A DNA stretch of 64,000 nt, taken from Fen-999 sp044220545. GTDB lineage: Bacteria > Pseudomonadota > Gammaproteobacteria > Burkholderiales > Rhodocyclaceae. Every line of letters begins with the position of its first letter. The first letter of the stretch is position 1. The stretch covers positions 62,001-126,000 of the forward strand of contig JBGAQX010000021.1 in assembly GCA_044220545.1 (NCBI GenBank), written 5' to 3'. The position numbers and the translations under genes were made by a program. Positions 50,018 through 58,824 of this stretch are shown here, in pieces. The notes below the pieces were generated by a model. The model made no database searches, was not told where the DNA came from, and saw only the letters and a program-made list of their open reading frames with translations.

Positions 50018-52828
50018 ATGAGCGATCCGGCCCTGAACACCTGTGGCTGCTGCGCCGGCCTGGATGCCGAAACGCCGCAACGCATCGAGAATCCGCCCGG
50101 GCAGGGCGCGATCGCCTACCGCGCCGGCGTCCATGCCAAGTTCAAGGAATCGCTGCTCGCCCGCCTGTCGAACGCCGAACTGCCCGCCCTGGCGGGCCTG
50201 ACGACGCGCGAGGACGGCGATTTCACCATTGCCCTGTGCGACGCCCTGGCGACCACGCTCGACGTGCTCAGCTTCTATCAGGAACGCATCGCCAACGAGA
50301 ACTTCCTGCGTACCGCGACGGAACGACGCTCGATACTGGAACTCGCGCGCCTGATCGGCTACGAACTGGCGCCGGGCGTCGCCGCTTCGACCTGGCTGGC
50401 CTTCGGCTTGCAGGAGGTGCCAGGCAGCCCGGCGCTGGCCGCCGGACCGGTCACCATCCCCATCGGCGCCAAGGTGCAGAGCGTACCCGGACCGGACGAA
50501 CTGCCGCAGACCTTCGAGACTGTCGAGGCCGTCGAGGCGCGCGCCGGGTGGAATGCCATTCCGGTGCGGACGACGCTGCCCTGGCGCCCTCGATACGGCG
50601 ACAAGCGCCTGTGGCTGGCGGGCATCGGCACCGCTCTTCAGCCGGGCGACGTTATCCTGGTGGTCGGCCAGGAGCGGCTCGACGATCCGACCTCCGAGCG
50701 CTGGGATATCCGGCTGCTGACCGAGGTGGTCGAAGACAAGATCGGCCAGCGCACGCGGATCGGCTGGCAGGACGGCCTGGGTCACGGCTTTCCTCACGTC
50801 GATCCCGCCGCCGCCGGCGCGACGGTCTATGTGTTTCGGCAACGGGCCGCGCTCTTTGGCCACAACGCGCCGGATCCTCGCCTGATGGGCACCTCGGGGG
50901 GCTCCGAGCTGGAGGACCTGATTTCCGGCACCAACGCCAGCCGGGTCTGGAAGGACTTCGCGATCAAGGGGAAACAGATCGACCTGGACGCCGCCTACCC
51001 GAAGATCACCCCGGGAAGCTGGATTGCCCTGGTTTCCAACGCCGGGGGGTCCGATCCGAGCGGCCTTTCCGGCTATGTCGAGCTCTACCGGGCCAAGTCG
51101 GTGAGTTTCCCGGCCCGCCTGGATTACGGGCTGTCCGGCAAGACCACGCGCATCGAACCCGACACCGACGAGAACCTGAACATCTTCCGCCCGCGTCTGC
51201 GCGAGAACACCGTGCTGGCGCAGTCCGAGCAACTGGCCGTCGCCGCGACGCCGCTCGGCTATCCGCTGTTCGGCGAGACGCTGGCCCTGGCACGCCTCGC
51301 CGTCGACATTGCGCCCGGTCGCGCCCTGGCCGTCAGCGGCAAGCGGGCCCGCATCCGCCTGCGCCAGGGCGAGCCGGAAGTCTCCCTGGCGCTCGATGCG
51401 GGCGGCGCCGTCACGCTGCAAGAGGGCGATTCGCTGCGCCTCGCCGCCGCGCCGGAAGAGCAGAGCGGCGGCACCTGGGTGGCGCTGGCGCCCGCCGCCT
51501 TTGCGCTGCGCATCGATCATTCCAGCGGCAAGCCGCTGCGCCTGGCCCTGCTGGATCGCGACGGCAAGCGCGGCACGCTGACCATCGCGGCGGCCGCCAT
51601 CGAGCAGGTTCCGGCCGAGGAAGCGGACGTGCTGGTCCAGGAGATTGCCTTCATCGACGACTTGCCGACGGCGGTGACGCATGATCGCGACCGGACCACC
51701 TTCACCCTCGCGGCGGCCCTCAAGTATTGCTATGACCGGGAAACGGCACGAGTCAACGCCAACGTCGCCCGGGCGACGCACGGCGAAACGGTGAGCGAAA
51801 TCCTCGGCAGCGGCGACGCCAGGCTGCCCAACGCCCGTTTCACGCTGCGCCAGTCGCCCCTGACCCATGTCAGCGCCGCGACGGCCAGCGGTCGCCAGTC
51901 GACGCTGGAACTGCGCGCCAACGACATGCTGTGGTCCGAGGTGCCCAGCCTCCATGCCCGCGGCGGCGCCGAACGCGCCTATGAAGTCAGCCACGACGAC
52001 GCGGCGCGGGCCACGGTGCTGTTCGGCGACGGCATCGAAGGCGCTCGCCCGCCCTCGGGCGACCACAACATCCGGGCCAGGTACCGCAAGGGACTCGGTC
52101 TCGCCGGCAACGTCGCCGCCGGCGCACTGACGACGCTGCTGTCGCGTCCGCTCGGCGTGGCGGCGGCCAGCAACCCCGAGGCGGCCAGCGGCGGCGAAGA
52201 CGCCGAACGCGAGGCGAAGGCGCGCGAGAACGCGCCCCTGACGGTGCTGACCCTCGACCGCGCGGTATCGATCCGCGACTATCAGGACTTCGCGCGCGCC
52301 TTTGCCGGCATCGCCAAGGCGCATGCGCTCTGGATCGACAGCGGCCCGGCGCGGGGCGTGTTCCTCACCGTGGCGGGCGAGGAGGGCGAAGTGGTGGCCG
52401 AAGGCGGCGACACCTTCCGCCATCTCCAGGATGCCCTGCGCAGCCATGGCGATCCCCTGCTGCCGGTACGCATGGTCAGTTATCGCGACGCGCGTTTCGT
52501 GCTGCGCTTGACCGTCAAGGTGGCGGCGGATGCCGACGCGGCGCTGGTGCTGCCCGCCATCGAGGCGCTCCTGAAATCCGCCTTCGGCTTTGCCGCGCGC
52601 GGCTTCGGCCAGGGGGTATCGGTCGACGAAGTGGCGGCGGTCGCCCACGGTGTTTCCGGCGTCGAGGCCGTGCAGGTGGTGGAACTGCATCGCAGCGACG
52701 CGCCGGTGCCGCCCTTTGTGCCGCGAATCTTCGCCACCCTGCCGGTGGCCTCGCTGACCGCGCCGCCGCTGGCGGCCGAGTTGCTGGTGCTCGACGACGC
52801 GGCGCTGACGCTGGAGCCGATGCCATGA
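50018..52828 (+). CDS. baseplate J-type wedge protein 2 (Afp12-type)
   Basis: A 936-residue second wedge protein. It opens with a Cys-rich start (CGCCAGLD) and PGQGAIAYRAGVHAKFKESLLARL, then DALATTLDVLSFYQERIANENFLRTATERRSI, the 'putative baseplate assembly protein' family pattern. The end, APLTVLTLDRAVSIRDYQDFARAFAGIAKAHA, is J-like. It pairs with the preceding gene as gp6/gp7-type wedge partners. Separated from it by 2 bp and overlapping the next gene by ATGA. Confidence 0.92.
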   Translation: MSDPALNTCGCCAGLDAETPQRIENPPGQGAIAYRAGVHAKFKESLLARLSNAELPALAGLTTREDGDFTIALCDALATTLDVLSFYQERIANENFLRTATERRSILELARLIGYELAPGVAASTWLAFGLQEVPGSPALAAGPVTIPIGAKVQSVPGPDELPQTFETVEAVEARAGWNAIPVRTTLPWRPRYGDKRLWLAGIGTALQPGDVILVVGQERLDDPTSERWDIRLLTEVVEDKIGQRTRIGWQDGLGHGFPHVDPAAAGATVYVFRQRAALFGHNAPDPRLMGTSGGSELEDLISGTNASRVWKDFAIKGKQIDLDAAYPKITPGSWIALVSNAGGSDPSGLSGYVELYRAKSVSFPARLDYGLSGKTTRIEPDTDENLNIFRPRLRENTVLAQSEQLAVAATPLGYPLFGETLALARLAVDIAPGRALAVSGKRARIRLRQGEPEVSLALDAGGAVTLQEGDSLRLAAAPEEQSGGTWVALAPAAFALRIDHSSGKPLRLALLDRDGKRGTLTIAAAAIEQVPAEEADVLVQEIAFIDDLPTAVTHDRDRTTFTLAAALKYCYDRETARVNANVARATHGETVSEILGSGDARLPNARFTLRQSPLTHVSAATASGRQSTLELRANDMLWSEVPSLHARGGAERAYEVSHDDAARATVLFGDGIEGARPPSGDHNIRARYRKGLGLAGNVAAGALTTLLSRPLGVAAASNPEAASGGEDAEREAKARENAPLTVLTLDRAVSIRDYQDFARAFAGIAKAHALWIDSGPARGVFLTVAGEEGEVVAEGGDTFRHLQDALRSHGDPLLPVRMVSYRDARFVLRLTVKVAADADAALVLPAIEALLKSAFGFAARGFGQGVSVDEVAAVAHGVSGVEAVQVVELHRSDAPVPPFVPRIFATLPVASLTAPPLAAELLVLDDAALTLEPMP

Positions 52829-54891
52829 CCTTCGACGCCGACACGCTGTACCGGCTGCTGCCGGCCATCCATCGCATTCGCGACGACGAGCAGGCGCCAC
52901 CCGGCGCCCTCAAGGCGTTGCTGTCGGCATTCGCCGACCAGTTCGCAGTGCTGGAGGAAAACCTCGACCAGCTCTACGACGACCTGTTCATCGAGACCTG
53001 CGCCGACTGGGCGATTCCGTATATCGGCGACCTGATCGGTTACGAGCCGCTGCACGCGCTTGGCCAGGCACGTGGCCTGGCGCGGGCGGAGGTCGCTCAC
53101 ACCATCGCCCTGCGCCGGCGCAAGGGCACGGCGGCGGTGCTGGAACAACTGGCGCGCGACGTTACCGGCTGGAATGCCCGGGCGGTGGAATATTTCCAGT
53201 TGCTCGGCACCACGCAGTACATGAACCACTTGCGGCCGGCGAACCACTACGCGCCCGATCTGCGCCGCTGGGAGCCGCTGGCGCGGATCGGCGGGCCCTT
53301 CGAGTCGATCGCGCACACCGTCGACGTGCGGCGCATCGAAAGCGGGCGAGGGCGCTTCAACATTCCCAACATAGGGATCTTCCTGTGGCGCTTGAACGCC
53401 TATCGCCACACCGCCAGTCCGGCGGTGCGCATCGATGACCGCCGCTATCTGGTCAGCCCGCTCGGGCATCCGCTCCAGTTGTTCACCAATCCGCGGACTG
53501 AGGACGAGATCACCCATCTGGCCGACCCCATCAACGTGCCCGATCCGATCCGGCGCCGGGTGATGTCGGACCGGCTGGCGCTCTACTATGGCACCCGCGC
53601 GGCACCGCCGGCGCCGGTCGACAATGCCGATCCGAGCGTCCTGCTCCTTGTCGACGGTGCCGAAGTGCCGCGAACCGACATCGTCGTCTGCAACCTGTCG
53701 GACGACGGCGCGGTCTGGGCGCATGAAGCGCCGGCGGGTTGCTACGCCATCGATCCCGTGCTCGGCCGCGTGGCGGTGGCGGCCGATCTGCCCGTCCCCG
53801 TCACGGTGGCGGTTACGTATCACTACGGCTTTTCCGCCGACCTGGGCGGCGGCGAGTACAGCCGGCCGCGCCAGGCCGACGCGGCGACCAGCGTGGCGAC
53901 CAGCGCGGTGCTGCGCGTGCCGGACGATCACGCCACCATCGCCGCGGCCCTGACCGCGCTCGGCGGCAACGGCTTGGTCGAGATCTCCGACAGCGGGCGC
54001 TACGAAGAGACGCTCTCGGTCGCCGTCGTTGCCGACGGCCACGTGATTCTGCGCGCGGCGGAGCAGTGCTTCCCGACCTTGATCCTCGGCGGTGAGCTGG
54101 CGGTATCGGGCGGCACGGATGGGGCGTTCACTCTGGAAGGACTTCGGGTGGCGGGCGGGCGCGTGCGCGTCGCGGCCGTCGCCGGCAACGAACTCGCCCG
54201 GCTGCGCATCGCCCATGCGACGCTGGTGCCGGGGAGGGCGCTCGACGCCGCCGGCGACCCGGTGGCGCCGAGCGCCGAAAGCCTGATGGTCGAACTGGCC
54301 GACGTGACGGTCGAGATCGATCACGCCATCGTCGGCGCCCTGCGCCTCCACGCTGGAGCGAACCTCGTGGCCAACGATTCCATCATCGATGCCACGGTGG
54401 CGACCGGCATGGCCCACGCCGCGCCGGACGCCGTCGCACCGGGCGGCAAGATATCCCTGGCGGCCTGCACGGTGATCGGGCGCATTCGCGCCGCCGAAGT
54501 CGCCACGATAACGAACAGCCTGTTGCTGGCGCGCCCCGCGGCGGGCGACACGCTGCCGGCGGTATTCATCGTCCGGCGCCAGACCGGCTGCGTGCGCTTC
54601 AGCTTCCTGCCCTTCGACTCGGCGGCACCGCGCCGCTATCGCTGCCAGCCTGAATCGGCGGCCGACGCGGCACGCCTGGCGCCGCGCTTCACGTCGTTGA
54701 GGTTTGGCGTTGCCGCGTACTGCCAGCTGGCGCGTGCCACGACCGACCTGATCCGGCGCGGCGCCGACGACGAAAGCGAAATGGGCGCCTTCCATTCCCT
54801 GTTCCCGGCACAGCGGGAAACCAACCTCCAGATCCGGTTGCGCGAGTTCCTGCGCGTGGGTCTGGCGGCCGGCATCTCTTACGAAACTTGA
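52825..54891 (+). CDS. phage tail protein I-like baseplate protein with beta-helix extension
   Basis: A 688-residue protein. The first ~180 residues are gpI-like: LYRLLPAIHRIRDDEQ, FADQFAVLEENLDQLYDDLFIETCADWAIPYIGDLIGYEPL and VEVAHTIALRRRKGTAAVLEQLARDVTGWNARAVEYF in parts. The C-terminal half has repeated short strand motifs (DDHATIAAALTALGGNGLVEISDSGRYEETL) typical of a right-handed beta-helix. It probably docks the fibre to the wedge. A Cys/Arg stretch near residue 590 ends the helix. Confidence 0.85.
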   Translation: MTFDADTLYRLLPAIHRIRDDEQAPPGALKALLSAFADQFAVLEENLDQLYDDLFIETCADWAIPYIGDLIGYEPLHALGQARGLARAEVAHTIALRRRKGTAAVLEQLARDVTGWNARAVEYFQLLGTTQYMNHLRPANHYAPDLRRWEPLARIGGPFESIAHTVDVRRIESGRGRFNIPNIGIFLWRLNAYRHTASPAVRIDDRRYLVSPLGHPLQLFTNPRTEDEITHLADPINVPDPIRRRVMSDRLALYYGTRAAPPAPVDNADPSVLLLVDGAEVPRTDIVVCNLSDDGAVWAHEAPAGCYAIDPVLGRVAVAADLPVPVTVAVTYHYGFSADLGGGEYSRPRQADAATSVATSAVLRVPDDHATIAAALTALGGNGLVEISDSGRYEETLSVAVVADGHVILRAAEQCFPTLILGGELAVSGGTDGAFTLEGLRVAGGRVRVAAVAGNELARLRIAHATLVPGRALDAAGDPVAPSAESLMVELADVTVEIDHAIVGALRLHAGANLVANDSIIDATVATGMAHAAPDAVAPGGKISLAACTVIGRIRAAEVATITNSLLLARPAAGDTLPAVFIVRRQTGCVRFSFLPFDSAAPRRYRCQPESAADAARLAPRFTSLRFGVAAYCQLARATTDLIRRGADDESEMGAFHSLFPAQRETNLQIRLREFLRVGLAAGISYET

Positions 54892-54901
54892 GGAGCGCAT
54901 C

Positions 54902-57900
54902 ATGAGCTTCGACACGAGCCGTTTCAGTTTCCACCCGTGGCATGACTACTTCGGCGTGGTCATGCAGCAGGGCAGGGTGCAACTCGATGCCGACTGGAAC
55001 GAGTGGGTGGCCGAGCTCGGCCGCCGACTCCAGGCCGGCACGCTGGACACGGTCGGCCGGGCGGTGGTGCCGCGCACCACGCCGGAGGGTTTCCATATCC
55101 TCGCCACCGGCGGTGTCGTCACCATCGGCGTCGGGCGCATGTACATCGACGGGCTGCTGGCCGAAAACCATGGCGCGCCGCCGCTGCAATGGGATGCGAG
55201 CCTGGCGGAGCTGACCGGCACCACGGCCGTGTCAGTGCTCGAGCAACCCTACCTGCCCTATAACGATACGAATCAGGCGATACCGGCGGACATCTTCAAC
55301 CCGCCGAACGTCACCGGCGGGCCGCATCTGGTCTATCTGGATGTCTGGCAGCGCGAATTGACGCATCTCCAGGCGCCGGATCTGGTCGAGAAGGCCGTCG
55401 GTGTCGATACCACCGGTCGGCTGCAAACGGTTTGGCAGGTCAAGGTGCTGCCCAACATCGGCGGCGCCACCTGCGCGACGCCGGACGAGGACATACCCGG
55501 CTGGGCGGCGATCATCCAGTCCTCCGGCGCCCGGCTCACCAACTCGACCGGCGCCGTGCCCGGCGATCCCAATCCCTGCCAGGTGCCGCCGTCAGCAGGC
55601 TACAAGGGGATCGAGAACCAGCTCTACCGGGTCGAGATCCATCGTGGCGGGCCGCAGGCCACCGCGACCTTCAAGTGGTCGCGCGACAACGCCACCGTCG
55701 CCACCCTGGTCAATGAAATCCAGGGCGGCAACCGGCTGGTTGTCGAGAGCATTGGCCGCGATGACGTGCTCGGTTTTCATGCCGGCGAATGGATCGAAAT
55801 CCTCGACGACTGGCACGAGCTGCACGGCGTTCCCGGCCGGCTGCACCGCATACGCGCCGGAGACGGCGTGGATGCGGCGACGCGCTCCATCACGCTGGAC
55901 ACGGCTCTGCCGGCCGGGCTGTTCCCGGTCGATGCGCAGGGGCACACCGATCCGGGGCGCCACACGCGCATCCGGCGCTGGGACCAGTCCGGCAATGTCC
56001 GTCGCGCCGACGGCACGGTGTTCCACAACCTCGACGGCGCCGGCGTTTCCGACGGCATCCCGGTGCCACCGGCCGGTACGCAACTCGCCCTCGAGAGCGG
56101 CATCCTCATCGACTTCACGACGGTGGCGGGCAGCTTCCATGCCGGCGACCACTGGGTCTTCGCGGCACGCACGGCCGACGGCGCCATCGAGCCGCTGTCG
56201 GCGGCGCCGCCGCGCGCCATCCACCATCATTACGCCCGGCTCGCGGTGGTAACGCTGCCGGACCAGGAGACGGACTGCCGCGTCTTCTGGCCGCCGGAAG
56301 CGGGCGGAGAAAGCTGCGACTGCACGGTCTGCGTCCATGCCGCCGAGCACAACGCCGGTACCGGCACCATCCAGCAGGCCATCGACGCGGTACGCGCCCG
56401 CGGTGGCGGAACGATCTGCCTGGATGTCGGCACCTATGTGCTGGGCGCGCCGCTCAATCTGCACAACGTCCGCTCCCTGCGCCTGCGCGGCCAGGGTTGG
56501 CGCACCGTGCTGCAACCGGGCGAGGCCGGCGGGGCGATCGACATCGCGCGCGCCACCGGCGTGACGGTCGAAAATCTTTCCGTCGCCGGTATCGTCAGCG
56601 GCGGTGGCACCACGGCGATGATCGACGTCGTAAACAGCGTTGACCTCCAGTTCCGGCACCTGACCATAGCCGCGGCCGCCACCGGCGATGCCACTTCCGC
56701 CGCGCTCGGCTTCGCCGGCATTGTCCTGTCGGCCAGTGTCGAGGACTGCGTTCTGGTCGCCGAACAGGCCATCATATCGACGTCGGCCGAGCCTAACTAT
56801 CTGTTGACGGCAAACCTGCGCGTCATCGACAACATCCTGATGTGCAGCCAGCGCGGCGTCAGCCTGACCGGCGCCAGCCTGCATTACGGGCAGACGCGCT
56901 TCACCGACAACCTGGTCATGATCTGCGCCCAGGCCGGCATTGCCGTCACGGGCGCGGCGCTGCCGGCGGCCAGCGTCACGGTCAGGGGCAACGTGATGCA
57001 TGTCGCGGGGGGCGGTGTGATCGGCGCCACGGACGGCTTGCGTATCGAGGACAACGAGATCGTCGCCCTGCCGGGCAACTCCAGCGCCGACGGTATTTCT
57101 ATCGAGTCCGGCCTCGACAAGGGGAGCATCGACCGCCTGTACATCACCGGCAACCGGCTGCGCGGCCAGCGTGGCCACGGTATTGCCATCCGCCATCCGC
57201 TCGGCAAGGCGATGATCAAGTCGAACCTGATCGAAGACACCTTCGGCGGCGCCGTGGTGATGGGGATAGGCGCATCGGCCGACTACCTGGCGATCGAGGG
57301 CAACCAGTTCATGAACCTGGGCGAGGGCTTCAACAACAAAGCCTTGCCGTACTTTGGCGTGCTGCTGCTGGCGGTGACCCGGGCCGATGTGGTCGGCAAC
57401 CTGTTCGATTCCGTGGCCAGGGAGGCGGCCAACAGTCCCATGCACTGCGCCTTGCTGTCGGTGGCATCGACGGAGCTCCGAATTGCCGGCAACCGCATGC
57501 ACGGCATCGGCCCGCTGGCCGGCCTCGGCCAACGCACCGTTGGCATCGCCATCGGGCCCGGGTTCGATCAGGTGGCGGTCGATGACAACACCATCGCCCG
57601 GCGGGCCGACGCTGGCGACAAGCTCAGTGTCGGCAACTGGCAGGCTGTTCTGGTCGTCGGCTCGAGCTTGGTTGCCGCCGGTGCCGTCGATCAAACGACG
57701 ATCGGCGTTCCCGGGGTCGTCGTCATGCCGGTGCAGGCGGGACATGTCTATCTCAATGCCACGCAGATTGCGGTGCTTGCCTCGACCGCCGGCAGCGTCC
57801 AGGTTAGTGGCAATCGCCTGCACGGGCAGACGTCGCTGCTGCCCGCCGCCGAGATCCTGGGGGTGCGGGGATGCCTGTTCGACCAGAACGACATTCGCGT

Positions 57901-58129
57901 CACCGACGGCACCGCCGCCGGGTTGCTGACGGCCAGGATATTCTGCAACCATGCCAGCATCGCCAACAACCGCCTCGTCGCCAACGGGGAAGGACCGATC
58001 TTCCAACTCGTCACCGACAAGTCGAAGTTCGCGGTGCTGGGCAACCTCAGAAGCGGCCCGATACTCGTGAACGGCACTGCGGATTTGTCGCTGCCGCCAC
58101 CCTGGAATACGCTCAACGTACCTATTTGA
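54902..58129 (+). CDS. DUF6519 / right-handed beta-helix protein, probable tail fibre
   Basis: A 1075-residue protein. Residues 1-~470 match the DUF6519 layout: FHPWHDYFGVVMQQGRVQLDADWNEW, then RMYIDGLLAENH and a region with LYRVEIHRGG and FKWSRDNATVATLV. From ~480 the sequence turns to a parallel beta-helix: GTIQQAIDAVRARGGGTICLDVGTYVLGAPL, VENLSVAGIVSGG and ~12 repeats of N-x-x-x-G coil turns to the end. Such proteins trimerise at tips and bind surface polysaccharide. Candidate receptor-binding protein. GAGGAGC lies before ATG 54902. Confidence 0.8.
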   Translation: MSFDTSRFSFHPWHDYFGVVMQQGRVQLDADWNEWVAELGRRLQAGTLDTVGRAVVPRTTPEGFHILATGGVVTIGVGRMYIDGLLAENHGAPPLQWDASLAELTGTTAVSVLEQPYLPYNDTNQAIPADIFNPPNVTGGPHLVYLDVWQRELTHLQAPDLVEKAVGVDTTGRLQTVWQVKVLPNIGGATCATPDEDIPGWAAIIQSSGARLTNSTGAVPGDPNPCQVPPSAGYKGIENQLYRVEIHRGGPQATATFKWSRDNATVATLVNEIQGGNRLVVESIGRDDVLGFHAGEWIEILDDWHELHGVPGRLHRIRAGDGVDAATRSITLDTALPAGLFPVDAQGHTDPGRHTRIRRWDQSGNVRRADGTVFHNLDGAGVSDGIPVPPAGTQLALESGILIDFTTVAGSFHAGDHWVFAARTADGAIEPLSAAPPRAIHHHYARLAVVTLPDQETDCRVFWPPEAGGESCDCTVCVHAAEHNAGTGTIQQAIDAVRARGGGTICLDVGTYVLGAPLNLHNVRSLRLRGQGWRTVLQPGEAGGAIDIARATGVTVENLSVAGIVSGGGTTAMIDVVNSVDLQFRHLTIAAAATGDATSAALGFAGIVLSASVEDCVLVAEQAIISTSAEPNYLLTANLRVIDNILMCSQRGVSLTGASLHYGQTRFTDNLVMICAQAGIAVTGAALPAASVTVRGNVMHVAGGGVIGATDGLRIEDNEIVALPGNSSADGISIESGLDKGSIDRLYITGNRLRGQRGHGIAIRHPLGKAMIKSNLIEDTFGGAVVMGIGASADYLAIEGNQFMNLGEGFNNKALPYFGVLLLAVTRADVVGNLFDSVAREAANSPMHCALLSVASTELRIAGNRMHGIGPLAGLGQRTVGIAIGPGFDQVAVDDNTIARRADAGDKLSVGNWQAVLVVGSSLVAAGAVDQTTIGVPGVVVMPVQAGHVYLNATQIAVLASTAGSVQVSGNRLHGQTSLLPAAEILGVRGCLFDQNDIRVTDGTAAGLLTARIFCNHASIANNRLVANGEGPIFQLVTDKSKFAVLGNLRSGPILVNGTADLSLPPPWNTLNVPI

Positions 58130-58143
58130 TCCGGAGCCCGAAC

Positions 58144-58656
58144 ATGCGTTTAACCCTACTCAAGCAAGGCGAAGGCAGCATGAACGCGCTGGTCGACCGC
58201 CTTTACCCCAACCTGGGCGAAAGTGCCCGCAAGCGGGCCGAGAGCGCACTGCTCAAGGCCAATCCGCAATTGTCCGGGCGGGATGCGTTCCGGCCGGACG
58301 TGGTCATTGCCGTACCGGCGATACCGGATGCGAAGCCCCGCCCCGGAACGGCCGCCGCCGATCCGGCCGAGGAAATGCTCAAGACACTGGGCGAAGCGGT
58401 CGCCAGCTATCGGGACGATTTGGGAAAGGCAATCGAACGGGCGACCGCGGATATCGCCGTGCAGGAAGAGTTGCTCAAGCAGAAGGACGTCGCCGCCGCC
58501 ATCAAGGGCGATCAGGAAGCGTCGGCCTTGGCGAAGAGCCTGGTCGCAACGCTGCGGGAGCACAAGAAATCTCTGGCGGAGGAACGAAAGAACCACGCTG
58601 AGCTGTTCGCCCGGATTGGCAAGGACATCGCGGCCCTGGCCGACCAGATCGGCTGA
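58144..58656 (+). CDS. last gene of the eCIS operon, coiled-coil protein of unknown function
   Basis: A 170-residue protein. It opens MRLTLLKQGEGSMNALVDRLYPNL then ESARKRAESALLKANPQL, a short helical module with a LysM-like rhythm. A Pro-rich linker leads to ~90 residues of Lys/Glu/Ala heptads (SYRDDLGKAIERATADIAVQEELLKQ), a long coiled coil. No membrane helix. ATG 58144 lies 14 bp after the fibre gene. Possible tail-associated scaffold; too short to be an obvious full tape measure. Confidence 0.65.
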   Translation: MRLTLLKQGEGSMNALVDRLYPNLGESARKRAESALLKANPQLSGRDAFRPDVVIAVPAIPDAKPRPGTAAADPAEEMLKTLGEAVASYRDDLGKAIERATADIAVQEELLKQKDVAAAIKGDQEASALAKSLVATLREHKKSLAEERKNHAELFARIGKDIAALADQIG

Positions 58657-58709
58657 TGTGGGCACAAGGCCGGTTCCCGGCGGCCGTTCGAACACGGCCA
58701 GCAGCATAC

Positions 58710-58738
58710 CTGACATGACGCATAATGTGTATTATGTT
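58710..58738 (+). promoter_or_regulatory. promoter with embedded operator palindrome before the flavoprotein gene
   Basis: CTGACA (58710-58715) and TATGTT (58733-58738) are 17 bp apart. The spacer and the -10 hold CATAATGTGTATTATG (58721-58736), a perfect 6-bp inverted repeat around GTGT, placed as for a repressor. The 168-bp gap 58657-58824 contains this and no gene. Confidence 0.5.
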
Positions 58739-58824
58739 AATATAAGTTAGTGGATCGGTGATCCCGCGAAAACGAATGCTGGCATGATGTCGAACCTTTC
58801 CATTCAATCCATCGCAGGTTTCTC

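Noticed and set aside
21253..58656. A prophage
   Set aside because: Tail-type genes are present but there is no terminase, portal, capsid, integrase, replication or lysogeny gene. AAA ATPase, DUF4157, DUF4255 and DUF6519 genes mark an eCIS.
33143..58656. A type VI secretion system
   Set aside because: No TssJ/L/M membrane complex, ClpV or split TssB/C sheath; one phage-type sheath gene only.
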